Shown here: piece by piece, positions 1-8,681 of the stretch | Layout of the letters: each line of letters opens with the position of its first letter | Position numbering within the stretch: position 1 is the first letter of the stretch | Position numbers and translations under genes: made by a program | DNA from: Sphingosinicella sp041916975 | GTDB taxonomy: Bacteria; Pseudomonadota; Alphaproteobacteria; Sphingomonadales; Sphingomonadaceae | DNA: 64,000 bases | Assembly (NCBI RefSeq): GCF_041916975.1 | Contig: NZ_JAYRYK010000001.1 | Coordinates: 1,364,001-1,428,000 of the forward strand | Direction: 5' to 3' | Notes under the pieces: model-generated | What the model saw: the letters and a program-made list of their open reading frames with translations, nothing else | The model's database searches: none | Told to the model about the DNA's origin: nothing

Positions 1-235
1 CCTCGGCCTCTTCATCGTCCATTTCATTCAGATCGGCGCCCGCGCACCACGCCCGCCCCTCAGCTGCAAGTACGATTGCCCGCAACTTTGGATCGGCCAG
101 AGCCTCCTCCAGCGCTCGCATGACTGCGGTGCGCATTGGCCTGTTGACACAGTTCATCTTGCCGTCGTCCATGATAACGACGCCGACATCATTGCGTCGA
201 TCCAGGCGCGCTCGGCCTGTAGGGCGCGATATCAT
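1..235 (-). CDS. Enoyl-CoA hydratase/isomerase (crotonase family), N-terminal part, cut by window edge
   Basis: Only the first 78 codons are visible, because the gene runs off the left edge. They start at an ATG whose first base is 235 and read as the N-terminal half-domain of a crotonase. A beta-strand ends in VVIMDDGKMN, and the oxyanion-hole segment WCAGADLNE lies near residues 63-71. Family members hydrate or isomerise enoyl-CoA thioesters in the cytoplasm. The gene is the most distal visible member of a minus-strand run with the esterase, the YkvI-like protein and the BVMO, so a role in degrading the acid released by those enzymes is inferred. The acid residues that separate hydratases from isomerases lie outside the window. 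The Shine-Dalgarno sequence is weak. Confidence 0.85.
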   Translation of the reverse strand, partial: MISRPTGRARLDRRNDVGVVIMDDGKMNCVNRPMRTAVMRALEEALADPKLRAIVLAAEGRAWCAGADLNEMDDEEAE

Positions 236-413
236 ATTTTCATCCCACGAGCTGTGAAGAGATCGCGTCTTCGAGCGACTTGAATAGCCTCGCGAGCTTC
301 GGCAACTGCGTCCACCACGCATGACATTGGTGCGGCCACTGATAAATCAGGTGCGTGCTTCATCAGGCGCGCTCGCGTTGAGCCGCTTTGGCCGTTCAAC
401 TTCTGGCTTTCGC

Positions 414-1391
414 TTATCGCTGAGGCAGCCATCCCAATTTGGTGAGAAACGCATCGGTGCGACGCATCGTGTCCTCTGCCCACTCTTCGGTTTTCACGCC
501 AAGAGACGCATCTTCCAAACCCATCCAGATTTCTGTGAACCCATGTGGTGCGCCGTCGTAGCTCACCAACTCACACTCAGATTTCAGGGCCTTAGCGCGA
601 ACGCAGAACTGCTCGGCAATCTCGATTGGCGTAAGCACATCAGCCGTGCCTTGGAAGATGATCGTCGGGGGCAAGCCATGCTTGAGATGCTCGGATGGCG
701 AGAATTCGAGACCGCGATCGGCGACATCCTTGCCATGTATCAGCGCCAATCTCGCGCGGCTGGCCGGCGTGCCGGTATCAAGCCCGGGGTTGTAAAGAAC
801 AAGCGCATTGGGCCGCGGGTCGATCTTCTCGTCGGCCGGGTCGTCGAAGCCCGGGACGAGTGCCGTTGCTGCGGCCAGATGGCCCCCGGCCGAGCTTCCG
901 ACGGCCGCGATCCTGGAAGAGTCGATACCGAGTTCGTCCGCATGCCCGCGCACCCAGCGCATGGCTGATTTCGCGTCTGCGATGGATTCCAGTATGGAAG
1001 AACCATGTCTGCATTTGACGCGGTAGTCGACAAGCACCGTCACCACGCCGTGCAGAGCTAGATGCGTCGCCTGAGTCTGGAATCTGCGGATCTCGCCGAA
1101 GAGAAATCCACCGCCATAAAAGAAGACGGCCGCCGGGGATTTGGCGCCGGCCGTTCGCCCTGCGGGCGTAAAGACGTGAAGGCGAAGCTCGGTCTCGCCG
1201 ATCGTCTTGTATACGAACGGCTTCGACCCGTTAATGTGTAGAGCCTGTGGATCGGTCGCCTCACTGGGCAAACATTTGGCGGCCTCGGCGAACTGCCTTG
1301 CGACGTTCTCGTCGATGGCGGACTGCTGCGCCAGCGCGGATCCGGAACCGCAGCACAGCACCAGGCTCGCTACAACAGCGCGGATACGCAT
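414..1391 (-). CDS. Secreted alpha/beta-hydrolase (esterase, HSL/BD-FAE-like)
   Basis: A 325-residue esterase of the alpha/beta-hydrolase-3 type. The start is set at the ATG giving MRIRAVVASL, because it begins a clear signal peptide (hydrophobic core, then SALAQ/QS near residue 22). Upstream in-frame ATGs would place a non-signal extension before it. The oxyanion segment reads FYGGGF (residues 91-96), where HSL-type enzymes normally have HGGG. The nucleophile is Ser167 in GSSAGG; the likely Asp is in GTADVLTP and the His in GAPHGF near the C-terminus. It should cleave carboxyl esters in the periplasm. It lies in the same direction as the BVMO, so hydrolysis of an ester or lactone product is plausible but inferred, and a periplasmic place argues against it. 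Confidence 0.85.
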   Translation of the reverse strand: MRIRAVVASLVLCCGSGSALAQQSAIDENVARQFAEAAKCLPSEATDPQALHINGSKPFVYKTIGETELRLHVFTPAGRTAGAKSPAAVFFYGGGFLFGEIRRFQTQATHLALHGVVTVLVDYRVKCRHGSSILESIADAKSAMRWVRGHADELGIDSSRIAAVGSSAGGHLAAATALVPGFDDPADEKIDPRPNALVLYNPGLDTGTPASRARLALIHGKDVADRGLEFSPSEHLKHGLPPTIIFQGTADVLTPIEIAEQFCVRAKALKSECELVSYDGAPHGFTEIWMGLEDASLGVKTEEWAEDTMRRTDAFLTKLGWLPQR

Positions 1392-1566
1392 CGAATAACC
1401 GGATTGCATCGTCTTCACCCTCCACATTGCGGCGCCCGGCGCCGAAAAAGGCACGGGGCGTTGAGCCTGCCGTTAATGTAAGCATATTTTGCGAGACCCG
1501 ATTGGCGAAATCTTCTCATTCAAATGGGCGAGCAATTTGCACCGAACCGCAGCGGGTCGCGATCGC

Positions 1567-2667
1567 TCAGTTCGAATTCGCCCGACTTTGGCGGACAATC
1601 CGGGGAATCCCAACCAGCAAGAGCGGCAGAACGAATATAACGGCGAATATGATCGACAAATAATTATAGCCCTGCGCGATTAGGTTTACCAAGCCGATCG
1701 ACGAAAGCGCCGCGCTCGCAAGAACCGCGGCGCTTGCGAAGCCGGCATGACCAAGCTTGCCTAGCCCTGCCCCTGTACTTTCCTTCCTCCAGCTATCGAT
1801 GCGCTCGATAGCACCCTGGAGCATCCCGACACCGGTCTGCACGATCAGAACGAACAGCACGAGTACATAAGCATCGAGAAACAGCGCAGGAGTCAGCGCC
1901 TCGATCATGACGTAGGTAGGCAGGGTTTGGGCAATAACGTTCGGATAGTCCGCCAGGAACGTAAGGTGAAAGACGACGGCCGGCATGATTGCTGCAAATC
2001 CGGCACAGACGCCGGCTATCAACGTCTCACGCCGGCTCTTTAGTTGCGTTCCGCAGTAGAGTAGGAGCGGAATGAATCCGACGTTCGTGATCGAATATCT
2101 GAATCCGTCTCGCACGGCGTCCGAGAGCGAGGATTCGATGTCGAATGCGCTCGCTATCGCATCGCTCCTGGTTGCGAGAACAATGACCAGCAGCACAATT
2201 AGCATCGCCGCCAGCGCAAGCACGCTGGCGACCATCGAACGCTCCACAATGTCACGCCCGCCATAATTCAGTGCAGCCACCAGCAGCAGCAGGAGGAAGC
2301 CGCCGGCAAGCGTCGGGAGGCCGAAGTGGGAGTTCAAGACCTCGCCCGACGACGATGCGCAGATCGCCAAAGCGACGATCACGGCAAGCGTGATGAACAG
2401 TTCATATATGACCCAGCCACGTCCCAAGAGGAGCTTGTAGAATCCACGATACTCGTAAGCTTTAAACAGCCGAGACAGCTCGAAGCTGAGGAACAGGCAG
2501 GTCGAATAGACCGCGGCGATAATCGCGATCGAAATGAAGCCGCCGGCGGGGCCATTGTCGCTCATGAACTCGACAACTTCACGCCCCGATCCGAACGAGC
2601 CACCAAACAAAACGGACAGGAATACTGCCGATGGGACCAGTACGATGCGAACCAGGTTGGCGAGCAT
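1567..2667 (-). CDS. YkvI-family membrane protein (LeuT-fold transporter-like)
   Basis: A 366-residue protein made of about ten hydrophobic segments. The first (residues 1-25) contains LFGGSFGSGREV, the glycine-rich unwound helix seen in YkvI-type proteins of the amino-acid/polyamine transporter superfamily. The family is largely uncharacterised; a role in taking up an amino acid or other small solute across the inner membrane is inferred from the fold. It lies 210 bp downstream of the BVMO stop and 175 bp upstream of the esterase start on the same strand. No strong ribosome site is visible before the ATG. A small hairpin (CTCATC-GTCGA-GATGAG, 2729-2745) lies in the upstream gap. It fits with import of a catabolic substrate, but which one cannot be said. 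Confidence 0.75.
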   Translation of the reverse strand: MLANLVRIVLVPSAVFLSVLFGGSFGSGREVVEFMSDNGPAGGFISIAIIAAVYSTCLFLSFELSRLFKAYEYRGFYKLLLGRGWVIYELFITLAVIVALAICASSSGEVLNSHFGLPTLAGGFLLLLLVAALNYGGRDIVERSMVASVLALAAMLIVLLVIVLATRSDAIASAFDIESSLSDAVRDGFRYSITNVGFIPLLLYCGTQLKSRRETLIAGVCAGFAAIMPAVVFHLTFLADYPNVIAQTLPTYVMIEALTPALFLDAYVLVLFVLIVQTGVGMLQGAIERIDSWRKESTGAGLGKLGHAGFASAAVLASAALSSIGLVNLIAQGYNYLSIIFAVIFVLPLLLVGIPRIVRQSRANSN

Positions 2668-2877
2668 ATAGAATTATCCGATCACGTGCGATAGAACTCT
2701 CATCCGGTACCACCGAAGGCCATGTAATCTCATCGTCGAGATGAGCGCGCAATACAAGGCCGCTTCAAGTCGATAGTAAACTTCGAGCTGCGCCGGTGGA
2801 CACGTCATGGAAGCAAACAGATGCTGTCGGCACCAGACTGAAGCGCGCCGAACGATGGCTAAGACAGGCCTTCTATT

Positions 2878-4692
2878 CTATTTTCCGACTAGCTCCAGGT
2901 CGCGCTCGAAGCCCTCTCCCGTGTGCCAATCCTTTAATATCTGCGCATATTCCAGCGAACCGCCCCCATAAATCGAAAGCCGCAAAACGTTATCGTCGAC
3001 ATTGCCGTCATTGTTCAGGTAGCCGGGCGTACAATCCGCCAGAAATTGCTGTATCGGCGGCATCTTCTCCCTCATCGTACGCGCCCATCCATCTTCGGCC
3101 TCCTTGGTCACGTCGAAGCTCGATGCACCGGAATCGATCGTCCTCTTGATGATTTTCGCGACATGGGCGGACTGGTGGTGGAACGGATAATTCGAGTTGG
3201 TCGTCCCTCCTCCGTCTCGCATGTGGCCGACCAGAACCATGTTCGGGAAGCCATGTGTGGTCATGCCGTGGAGTGTACGGAATTGCTTGCCCCACTTATC
3301 CTGCAGTGACTGCCCTCCAACACCCGTCACAGTATATTCGCCGGTCAGGTACGTGTGCGTGAACACCTCGAATCCCGTCGCGAATATGATGCAATCGAGT
3401 TCGAACAGCTTGCCCCCGACGACAACGCCTTCCGGTGCAATCCGTTCGACGCCCTTCCCTTGTGTATCCACCAAAGTCACGTTCGGTCGGTTGAACGATG
3501 GAAGATACTCGTCGTGGAATGTCGGCCGCTTGCAGTTCACGTAATAATAAGTCTTCAGCGCTTCGGCGGTCATTTTATCGGCGACGATCTCGTCCACTCG
3601 GTCCCAGTATCCCGACATCGTCAGGAAGTCGGCGATCTGCACGAGTTCGGCATCATCTGTGGTTGCTCCGCCCACGGCGGCCTTCGCCCGCTCAAGATCC
3701 ACCATCGATCGCGCCAACTCCGTCCAGGCGTCGGCAACGAGATCCTCCTTGGCTTCAGTAGGTGTCAGCAGACAAATTTCGAAATTGTCCATCCGCTTTT
3801 CCTGCCAGCCCGGCTCGAGCGAATTGGCCCATTCGGGGTCGGTCTTCGCGTTCGCGCGATAATTGACCATCGAAGGGGTACGCTGGAAAACGTATAATTC
3901 CTTCGCCCATTGGGCGAGGTGCGGAATAGACTGCACGGCGGAACAGCCCGTGCCGATGATGCCGACGCGTTTGTCGCGCAGTTTCGTCATCTGGGGGTAG
4001 CCAGGTGCGCCGCCGGTATAGTCATAGTCCCAGCGCGAATTCAGGAACATGTGACCTTTGAAGGTCTCGACTCCCTCCATCGAGGGCATCTTCGGCTGCA
4101 GGAAACTTCCCGCACAAAGCGCGATGAAGCGCGCGTGGAATTCATCGCCCACATCGGTTCGCACGATCCAGCGCTGGCTATCTTCATCCCAGGTGAGCGA
4201 TTGTGCCTTTGTGTTGAACAATGCTCGCGGCGTTACGCCGCCGAAGGAAGCAAGCTGCTTGAGATATGCCTGGATTTCGGTCTGGCCGGTATATTTCTGC
4301 GACGGCACGTAGCCGGTATCGTCAAGAAACGGCAGGTAGATGTGGGCTTCACTGTCGCAGGCTGCTCCGGGATATTGGTTCCAATACCAAGTGCCTCCGA
4401 ATTCCGCACCGCGTTCGATCAAGCGAAGGTCCGTCACACCGTTCTGGATCAGCCGAGTGGCGGTCATGATGCCGGACATACCGCCGCCGACTACGAGGAC
4501 GTCAATCTCCTCATTGTGAGGAGCCCGGTCATTCTGGCGCTTGCGCCACAGATCCTCCGTAAGGCTGCCCTCGTAATCCTTCGCAAGCGCATACTTCCGT
4601 CCGGTCGAAGTGCTGAGCCGCTTATCGCGCTCCTCTGCATACTTCTCTTTCAGCTTCTTAGGATCGATCCCAGTTGAACTCCACGCGCTCAT
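2878..4692 (-). CDS. Baeyer-Villiger-type flavin monooxygenase
   Basis: A 604-residue NADPH/FAD enzyme of the type I BVMO/FMO class with the long N-terminal extension seen in cyclopentadecanone-type enzymes. The first dinucleotide motif is GGGMSG (residues 69-74), followed by the BVMO signature GGTWYWNQYPGAACD (99-113). The second motif is GTGCSAVQ. The other BVMO fingerprint, FxGxxxHxxxW(P/D), reads FKGHMFLNSRWD: the usual His is Leu217 (codon at 4042-4044). Such enzymes insert oxygen next to a ketone carbonyl to give an ester or lactone. The start follows AGGAAGAACGAA; a longer reading frame up to 4938 would overlap the receptor gene and is rejected. It lies 107 bp downstream of the TonB receptor and is probably co-transcribed. 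The missing His makes true BVMO activity uncertain. Confidence 0.85.
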   Translation of the reverse strand: MSAWSSTGIDPKKLKEKYAEERDKRLSTSTGRKYALAKDYEGSLTEDLWRKRQNDRAPHNEEIDVLVVGGGMSGIMTATRLIQNGVTDLRLIERGAEFGGTWYWNQYPGAACDSEAHIYLPFLDDTGYVPSQKYTGQTEIQAYLKQLASFGGVTPRALFNTKAQSLTWDEDSQRWIVRTDVGDEFHARFIALCAGSFLQPKMPSMEGVETFKGHMFLNSRWDYDYTGGAPGYPQMTKLRDKRVGIIGTGCSAVQSIPHLAQWAKELYVFQRTPSMVNYRANAKTDPEWANSLEPGWQEKRMDNFEICLLTPTEAKEDLVADAWTELARSMVDLERAKAAVGGATTDDAELVQIADFLTMSGYWDRVDEIVADKMTAEALKTYYYVNCKRPTFHDEYLPSFNRPNVTLVDTQGKGVERIAPEGVVVGGKLFELDCIIFATGFEVFTHTYLTGEYTVTGVGGQSLQDKWGKQFRTLHGMTTHGFPNMVLVGHMRDGGGTTNSNYPFHHQSAHVAKIIKRTIDSGASSFDVTKEAEDGWARTMREKMPPIQQFLADCTPGYLNNDGNVDDNVLRLSIYGGGSLEYAQILKDWHTGEGFERDLELVGK

Positions 4693-4799
4693 TTCGTTCT
4701 TCCTAGACTTGTTGCTTCGCTCAAGCAGCGAGGCGCTCCCACCTCGCTGCTTGTCATGTCTGATTGCCGTTTCTCTTCCTCGCGGCAGCGCCGCGTATT

Positions 4800-7220
4800 T
4801 TAGAAGTTGCGAGCGAGCGTCAGCCCAATCGTCCGCGGACGGACCGTAATCAGCGCGTGAGGATCCTGGTTCGAATTGATCGCGGAGACCTGCGCCCGCT
4901 TGTTGGTGAGGTTGCGCACGAAGAATGTCGCGCGCCATAGCTCATTCGATATTCCGGCGCGCGCATTGATCAGGGTATAGGATTTCAGCTCGATGTTGAA
5001 CGGGTTCGCGTCGAAATAGGCGTCGCGCTTGCCCTGATAGCTGACGTCGGCCGCCAATGTGCCCGTCCAGTCGCCGTCGAACGGCAGGGGAGCCGTGTAA
5101 TCGAGGCCCAGCGCATATTGAAACCGCGGCACATCCGGCAGCTTGTCACCCGTCACCCCCCGGGTGGGATTTGCGGCCAGCTCTTCCGGGGTCGCGCCTT
5201 CCGTCAGATAGGCGTCCTGAAAGGATCCCGAGAGATTCATCGTCAGATACTGGATCGGCCGGGCCGTCAACTCGAACTCGATGCCTTTCGAAACCGCATT
5301 GCCAGCGTTGCCGATGTAGTGGAGGGCCGCAACCTGGGTCACTTCCTGTACCTGAATATCCTTCCAATCGATCCAATAGGCATTGACCTGATATTCCAGA
5401 AGACGACCGAACAAGCGACCTTTGGCGCCGATTTCATAGTTCCAGAGCGTGTCGGGCCCGAACGACGGAGGAATGGGGCCAAAGATGCTGGGCGGGTTGA
5501 GACCGCCGGAGCGGAACCCTTGTGAAGCTGTCGCATATACGAGTAGGCTCTCGTTGAACGCGTAACTGGCGTTCAGCTTGAAGGTCAGTTTATTATTGGT
5601 TTGTTCCTCGTTTACGACAGGAGCCTCGCTTTCGACGCCTTCGGGGAAACCACCGACGAGATGGGTGTTCTGCTGGACGCCATTCAGCGTTTCGCTAAAG
5701 TAGCGAAGGCCACCCATCAGCTTCAGCTTCTCGGTAACATTCCAGGTTGCCTCGCCGAACGCCGCATACTGGGTTCCCGAGCGGTAGTCCGTTCGACCGA
5801 AAACGGTGCTGCCGACGCCCGGATTCAGCAGCGCGTCCTGCGAATTCAGCGGACTGAACCGACCTATCGGCCGCCCCTCACCATTGATGGCGAGCATACC
5901 GATGTCGAGGTCCGCGGTTTCGCGTTGGCGGAAGCCGCCGATCACGAAATTGACAGGAAAATCAAAGTCCGAAGCGAAGCGTAGTTCGCTCGAGTTCACC
6001 TTACGCTTGACCGTTTCAAAGGTCACGACGGGAAGGGGAACACCGAAGCTCGTCAGAATCGCCGTGTTGTCGATATTATAGTCGTGATCCCGATTGAACT
6101 GATTGGTCGTGGCCGTGAACGTACCGAACGAGGTCGTGTAATTCGCGGTCAGGCTATACACCTCAAGGTTGTCCTCGCGAGGTGTGCGGCCGACGTCCGT
6201 GTTGCACAGATCACACCCTTGGATGATAGGGGCGCCCTGCACCTCGAAGGCCGTAATGCCTTCCGGCGTGTATCGCGACGAGCCGTTCGTTGTCGAACGC
6301 TGGCGCGTGTACGAAGCGTCGATTGTCAGGGCACTGGTAGGCTGGATGCGCAGAATGGCACGACCGCCGAGGACATTGTCGTTGTTGACATTGCGAACAA
6401 GGCCAATCGGGTTGTTCAAGCTGGCGCCGACGCGGACTTGATCGACGAAACCGCTGTCGTCGATACCCCAGCCAACCAAGCGCAGGGCCACCTTATCGGA
6501 GACGACAGGCAGGTTCAGGGCGCCGTTGGCATTGTAGTTGGTGCCGCCATGGCTGGTACTGGACACCTCACCGCTCACATATCCGCTGAATTCGTTGAGA
6601 TCGGGCTTTTTGGTGATGAAGCGGATCGTACCGCTCATCGATCCGGCACCGTAGAGCGTGCCTTGCGGGCCGCGCAGCACCTCGATGCGATCCAGATCGT
6701 AGAGCCGGATATCCGACTGGAATCCGCCGCCATCATTGGCATTCGATCCGCTGATCACGGCTTCGTCATAGTAGACGCCGGTCGTCGAAGCGCCGGTCGA
6801 GCTGATACCGCGGATAACATATTTGCGGTCGCCCGGGCCAAGATCCTGGACTGCGAGGCCGGGTATCTTTCCCGCAACGTCCATGAAGCCGATAACGCCC
6901 TGCTTCTGCAGAGACTCGCCTGAAATAGCCTGGATCGAAGTCGGCGCCTTGAGCACCGTCGTAGCGGCGCTCTTACTGGCGGTGACGACGATCTCGTTGA
7001 GACCGACATTCTCGCCGTCATTGGCGTTCCCGTCGATTCCGACGTTCTGTGCGGCCTGTGCCTCGGCGGCCATACATGGAATGCTCGTCAGCAGGCTGAC
7101 ACTGGCAACGCCGGCGATCAGCAACGCGCGCTGGGAGACGATACCCAGTCGGCTCGTCGGACTATTTTCGTCTGTGGCTGCCGCTGCGGCAATACGGGTT
7201 GTGACGGTGAACGGACGCAT
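4800..7220 (-). CDS. TonB-dependent outer-membrane receptor
   Basis: An 806-residue receptor. It has an N-terminal leader (hydrophobic stretch about residues 33-52, ending SIPCMAAEA), a TonB-box-like segment LNEIVVTASK, a plug domain with LRGPQGTLYGAGSMSGTIRF, and a 22-strand-type barrel ending in the aromatic residue of LTLARNF. Sphingomonad receptors of this group import large or hydrophobic nutrients using TonB energy. It is the first gene of the receptor-BVMO-YkvI-esterase run, so it probably brings in that pathway's substrate. The ATG follows GGGGAAGG. A striking symmetrical set of CTAG sites lies 43-112 bp upstream and probably controls it. The leader is longer than usual, so a later start cannot be excluded. 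Confidence 0.92.
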   Translation of the reverse strand: MRPFTVTTRIAAAAATDENSPTSRLGIVSQRALLIAGVASVSLLTSIPCMAAEAQAAQNVGIDGNANDGENVGLNEIVVTASKSAATTVLKAPTSIQAISGESLQKQGVIGFMDVAGKIPGLAVQDLGPGDRKYVIRGISSTGASTTGVYYDEAVISGSNANDGGGFQSDIRLYDLDRIEVLRGPQGTLYGAGSMSGTIRFITKKPDLNEFSGYVSGEVSSTSHGGTNYNANGALNLPVVSDKVALRLVGWGIDDSGFVDQVRVGASLNNPIGLVRNVNNDNVLGGRAILRIQPTSALTIDASYTRQRSTTNGSSRYTPEGITAFEVQGAPIIQGCDLCNTDVGRTPREDNLEVYSLTANYTTSFGTFTATTNQFNRDHDYNIDNTAILTSFGVPLPVVTFETVKRKVNSSELRFASDFDFPVNFVIGGFRQRETADLDIGMLAINGEGRPIGRFSPLNSQDALLNPGVGSTVFGRTDYRSGTQYAAFGEATWNVTEKLKLMGGLRYFSETLNGVQQNTHLVGGFPEGVESEAPVVNEEQTNNKLTFKLNASYAFNESLLVYATASQGFRSGGLNPPSIFGPIPPSFGPDTLWNYEIGAKGRLFGRLLEYQVNAYWIDWKDIQVQEVTQVAALHYIGNAGNAVSKGIEFELTARPIQYLTMNLSGSFQDAYLTEGATPEELAANPTRGVTGDKLPDVPRFQYALGLDYTAPLPFDGDWTGTLAADVSYQGKRDAYFDANPFNIELKSYTLINARAGISNELWRATFFVRNLTNKRAQVSAINSNQDPHALITVRPRTIGLTLARNF

Positions 7221-7262
7221 GATTTTTTCCTTCCCCCCTTGCTTGGGTGAAGGTGGCCCAAA

Positions 7263-7332
7263 CTAGATTTGCTATTTTACTAGGACCGCCTTCAGTCTCC
7301 GTGAGTTCCTCACTAGTAGTAAATTCGGCTAG
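7263..7332. promoter_or_regulatory. Symmetrical four-CTAG inverted repeat (candidate operator)
   Basis: Four CTAG tetramers lie at 7263, 7280, 7313 and 7329. They form two mirror-image pairs: AAACTAG followed by TACTAG, and then CTAGTA followed by CTAGTTT. Spacing inside the pairs is 17 and 16 bp, and the pairs are symmetrical about position 7298. The block sits in the promoter region of the TonB receptor gene, ending 43 bp before its start codon. Binding by a dimer-of-dimers regulator is inferred; the LysR gene next door is one candidate. Confidence 0.5.
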
Positions 7333-7665
7333 TTTATGGTTTGGGCACAAGCGAATATAATTGCTCGCCATTGATGAATAGCATTTCAGTCGCGCCTAGA
7401 CTGGAGCGCCATCCACCCTCCCGGCTTTCTTGAGTCCGAAGTCGAAATTCAAGAGGCTGCCGGCTGCTGCTTTGACTTCATGGGCGCATGTATCTCGCCC
7501 ATTCTGCCTTTCCCTTCAGTGACTTACAGTTGCCGGCGGCAGCCCTGCTTTCGTACGCGTTCGCGCTCACTCAGGTGCGATTGCGCCTACAGCTGCCGAA
7601 GATTTGGCCCCCGACCGGTGCGAGATGGCGGCGACTTAAGCTGACATGCGGAACCCGCGAAAGCG
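7333..7665. other. Intergenic stretch without a recognisable gene
   Basis: About 330 bases between the receptor promoter and the end of the LysR gene. One short plus-strand frame (7488-7673) exists but has no ribosome site, no recognisable motif and runs into the LysR stop region. I see no RNA gene or clear terminator; the stretch probably holds the receptor promoter and the LysR 3' flank. Confidence 0.5.
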
Positions 7666-8622
7666 TCAGCTGATCGCGTAAGAATCTTTTGGCGCCGGGC
7701 TGAGGGCCGAACTGTCCTGCAGCCACTCGGCAACCGCCTCCACAGCGGTGCTGGGCTTCCCCTGCGACGGCGCGTACAGCCAATAGGAAAATCCCGGCCG
7801 GCTCAGGTCTGGAAATGGCGCGACGAGAGCTCCGGTGAGCAGTTGGCGCTCCACGAGGATACTGCTCTCAAGGATGACGCCCATGCCGCGAACAGCGGCT
7901 TCAATCGCAAGGTGGGAGGGGTCCATCTGCAAAGTGCTGATTGCGCTTCTGTCGAGATCGACACCCTGCCAGTTCAGCCATTCCTCCCATGTCACTGCGT
8001 TTAGAGAGGTGCTCAGGAGAGTGTGCTCGAGGAGACGATCGGGAGACTTCATGCGGCCTTGCGCGAGGAGCGCAGGCGCGCAAACCGGCTGGAAGTTTTC
8101 GGACAGCAGGCGCGAAGCTCTATCGGACCAAAGCTTGTCGTCGCCATATACAATCTGAAGATCCGCGGGCGCATCCGTCAAAAGGGGCAAGGGTGATCGA
8201 TCTCTCTGAAGATGAGATCCCTGCGCGTTGACCCGGATGTCCAAACCCGGATGCTGCGCGATCAGTTCTGCCAAGCGCGGCAACAGCCAGCAGTGAGCCA
8301 GCGAGGGGGGGAGCTCAATCCTGACGACCTCCAAAGCGCCGCCCGCCTTCGCGCGTGCCCTGATCTGGTTCGTGGCGATCCGCAGCCGCTGCATGCTTAC
8401 CCGCACGGAGAGCGCGTAGTCAGCACCTTCAGCCGTCAGCGTCACACCACGTCCCACGCGCTCGAACAGCCGGACGCCGAGGGTCTCTTCGAGCAGTCGG
8501 ATTTGGTGACTGACCGCGGACGGTGTCAAATTCAGTTCTTGGGCAGCCGCATGGAAACTGACCGCGCGAGCCGCTGCTTCGAACACGGCAATACCGCGCA
8601 CGGGAAGTGGTCTTTCTCCCAT
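7666..8622 (-). CDS. LysR-family transcriptional regulator (GcvA-like)
   Basis: A 318-residue LysR regulator. The N-terminal winged helix-turn-helix (about residues 7-65) reads AAQELNLTPSAVSHQIRLLE, a typical LysR recognition helix. It is followed by a linker helix and a periplasmic-binding-protein-like effector domain (about 95-300). The subgroup resembles GcvA, whose members sense small acids or amino acids. It lies 59 bp downstream of the aldehyde dehydrogenase on the same strand and may share its transcript. No gene diverges from it, so its target cannot be read from the usual LysR layout; the CoA-transferase/ACAD/ALDH operon and the receptor promoter are the obvious candidates. Confidence 0.9.
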   Translation of the reverse strand: MGERPLPVRGIAVFEAAARAVSFHAAAQELNLTPSAVSHQIRLLEETLGVRLFERVGRGVTLTAEGADYALSVRVSMQRLRIATNQIRARAKAGGALEVVRIELPPSLAHCWLLPRLAELIAQHPGLDIRVNAQGSHLQRDRSPLPLLTDAPADLQIVYGDDKLWSDRASRLLSENFQPVCAPALLAQGRMKSPDRLLEHTLLSTSLNAVTWEEWLNWQGVDLDRSAISTLQMDPSHLAIEAAVRGMGVILESSILVERQLLTGALVAPFPDLSRPGFSYWLYAPSQGKPSTAVEAVAEWLQDSSALSPAPKDSYAIS

Positions 8623-8681
8623 TCCTACCTCCGGCGCCCATCCCTACCGCGAAACACGATGAGCGGCGCGTGCCGCTCCCG

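Noticed and set aside
232..483. An 83-codon minus-strand frame whose stop overlaps the start of the cut enoyl-CoA hydratase
   Set aside because: It overlaps the end of the esterase gene, has no motif or ribosome site, and its sequence looks like ordinary GC-rich shadow.
4693..4938. An 82-codon N-terminal extension of the BVMO frame
   Set aside because: It overlaps the TonB receptor 3' end, resembles no BVMO N-terminus, and a proper ribosome site lies before the ATG at 4692.
6084..6923. A 279-codon plus-strand frame opposite the first TonB receptor
   Set aside because: Antisense shadow of a clear receptor gene; no motif.
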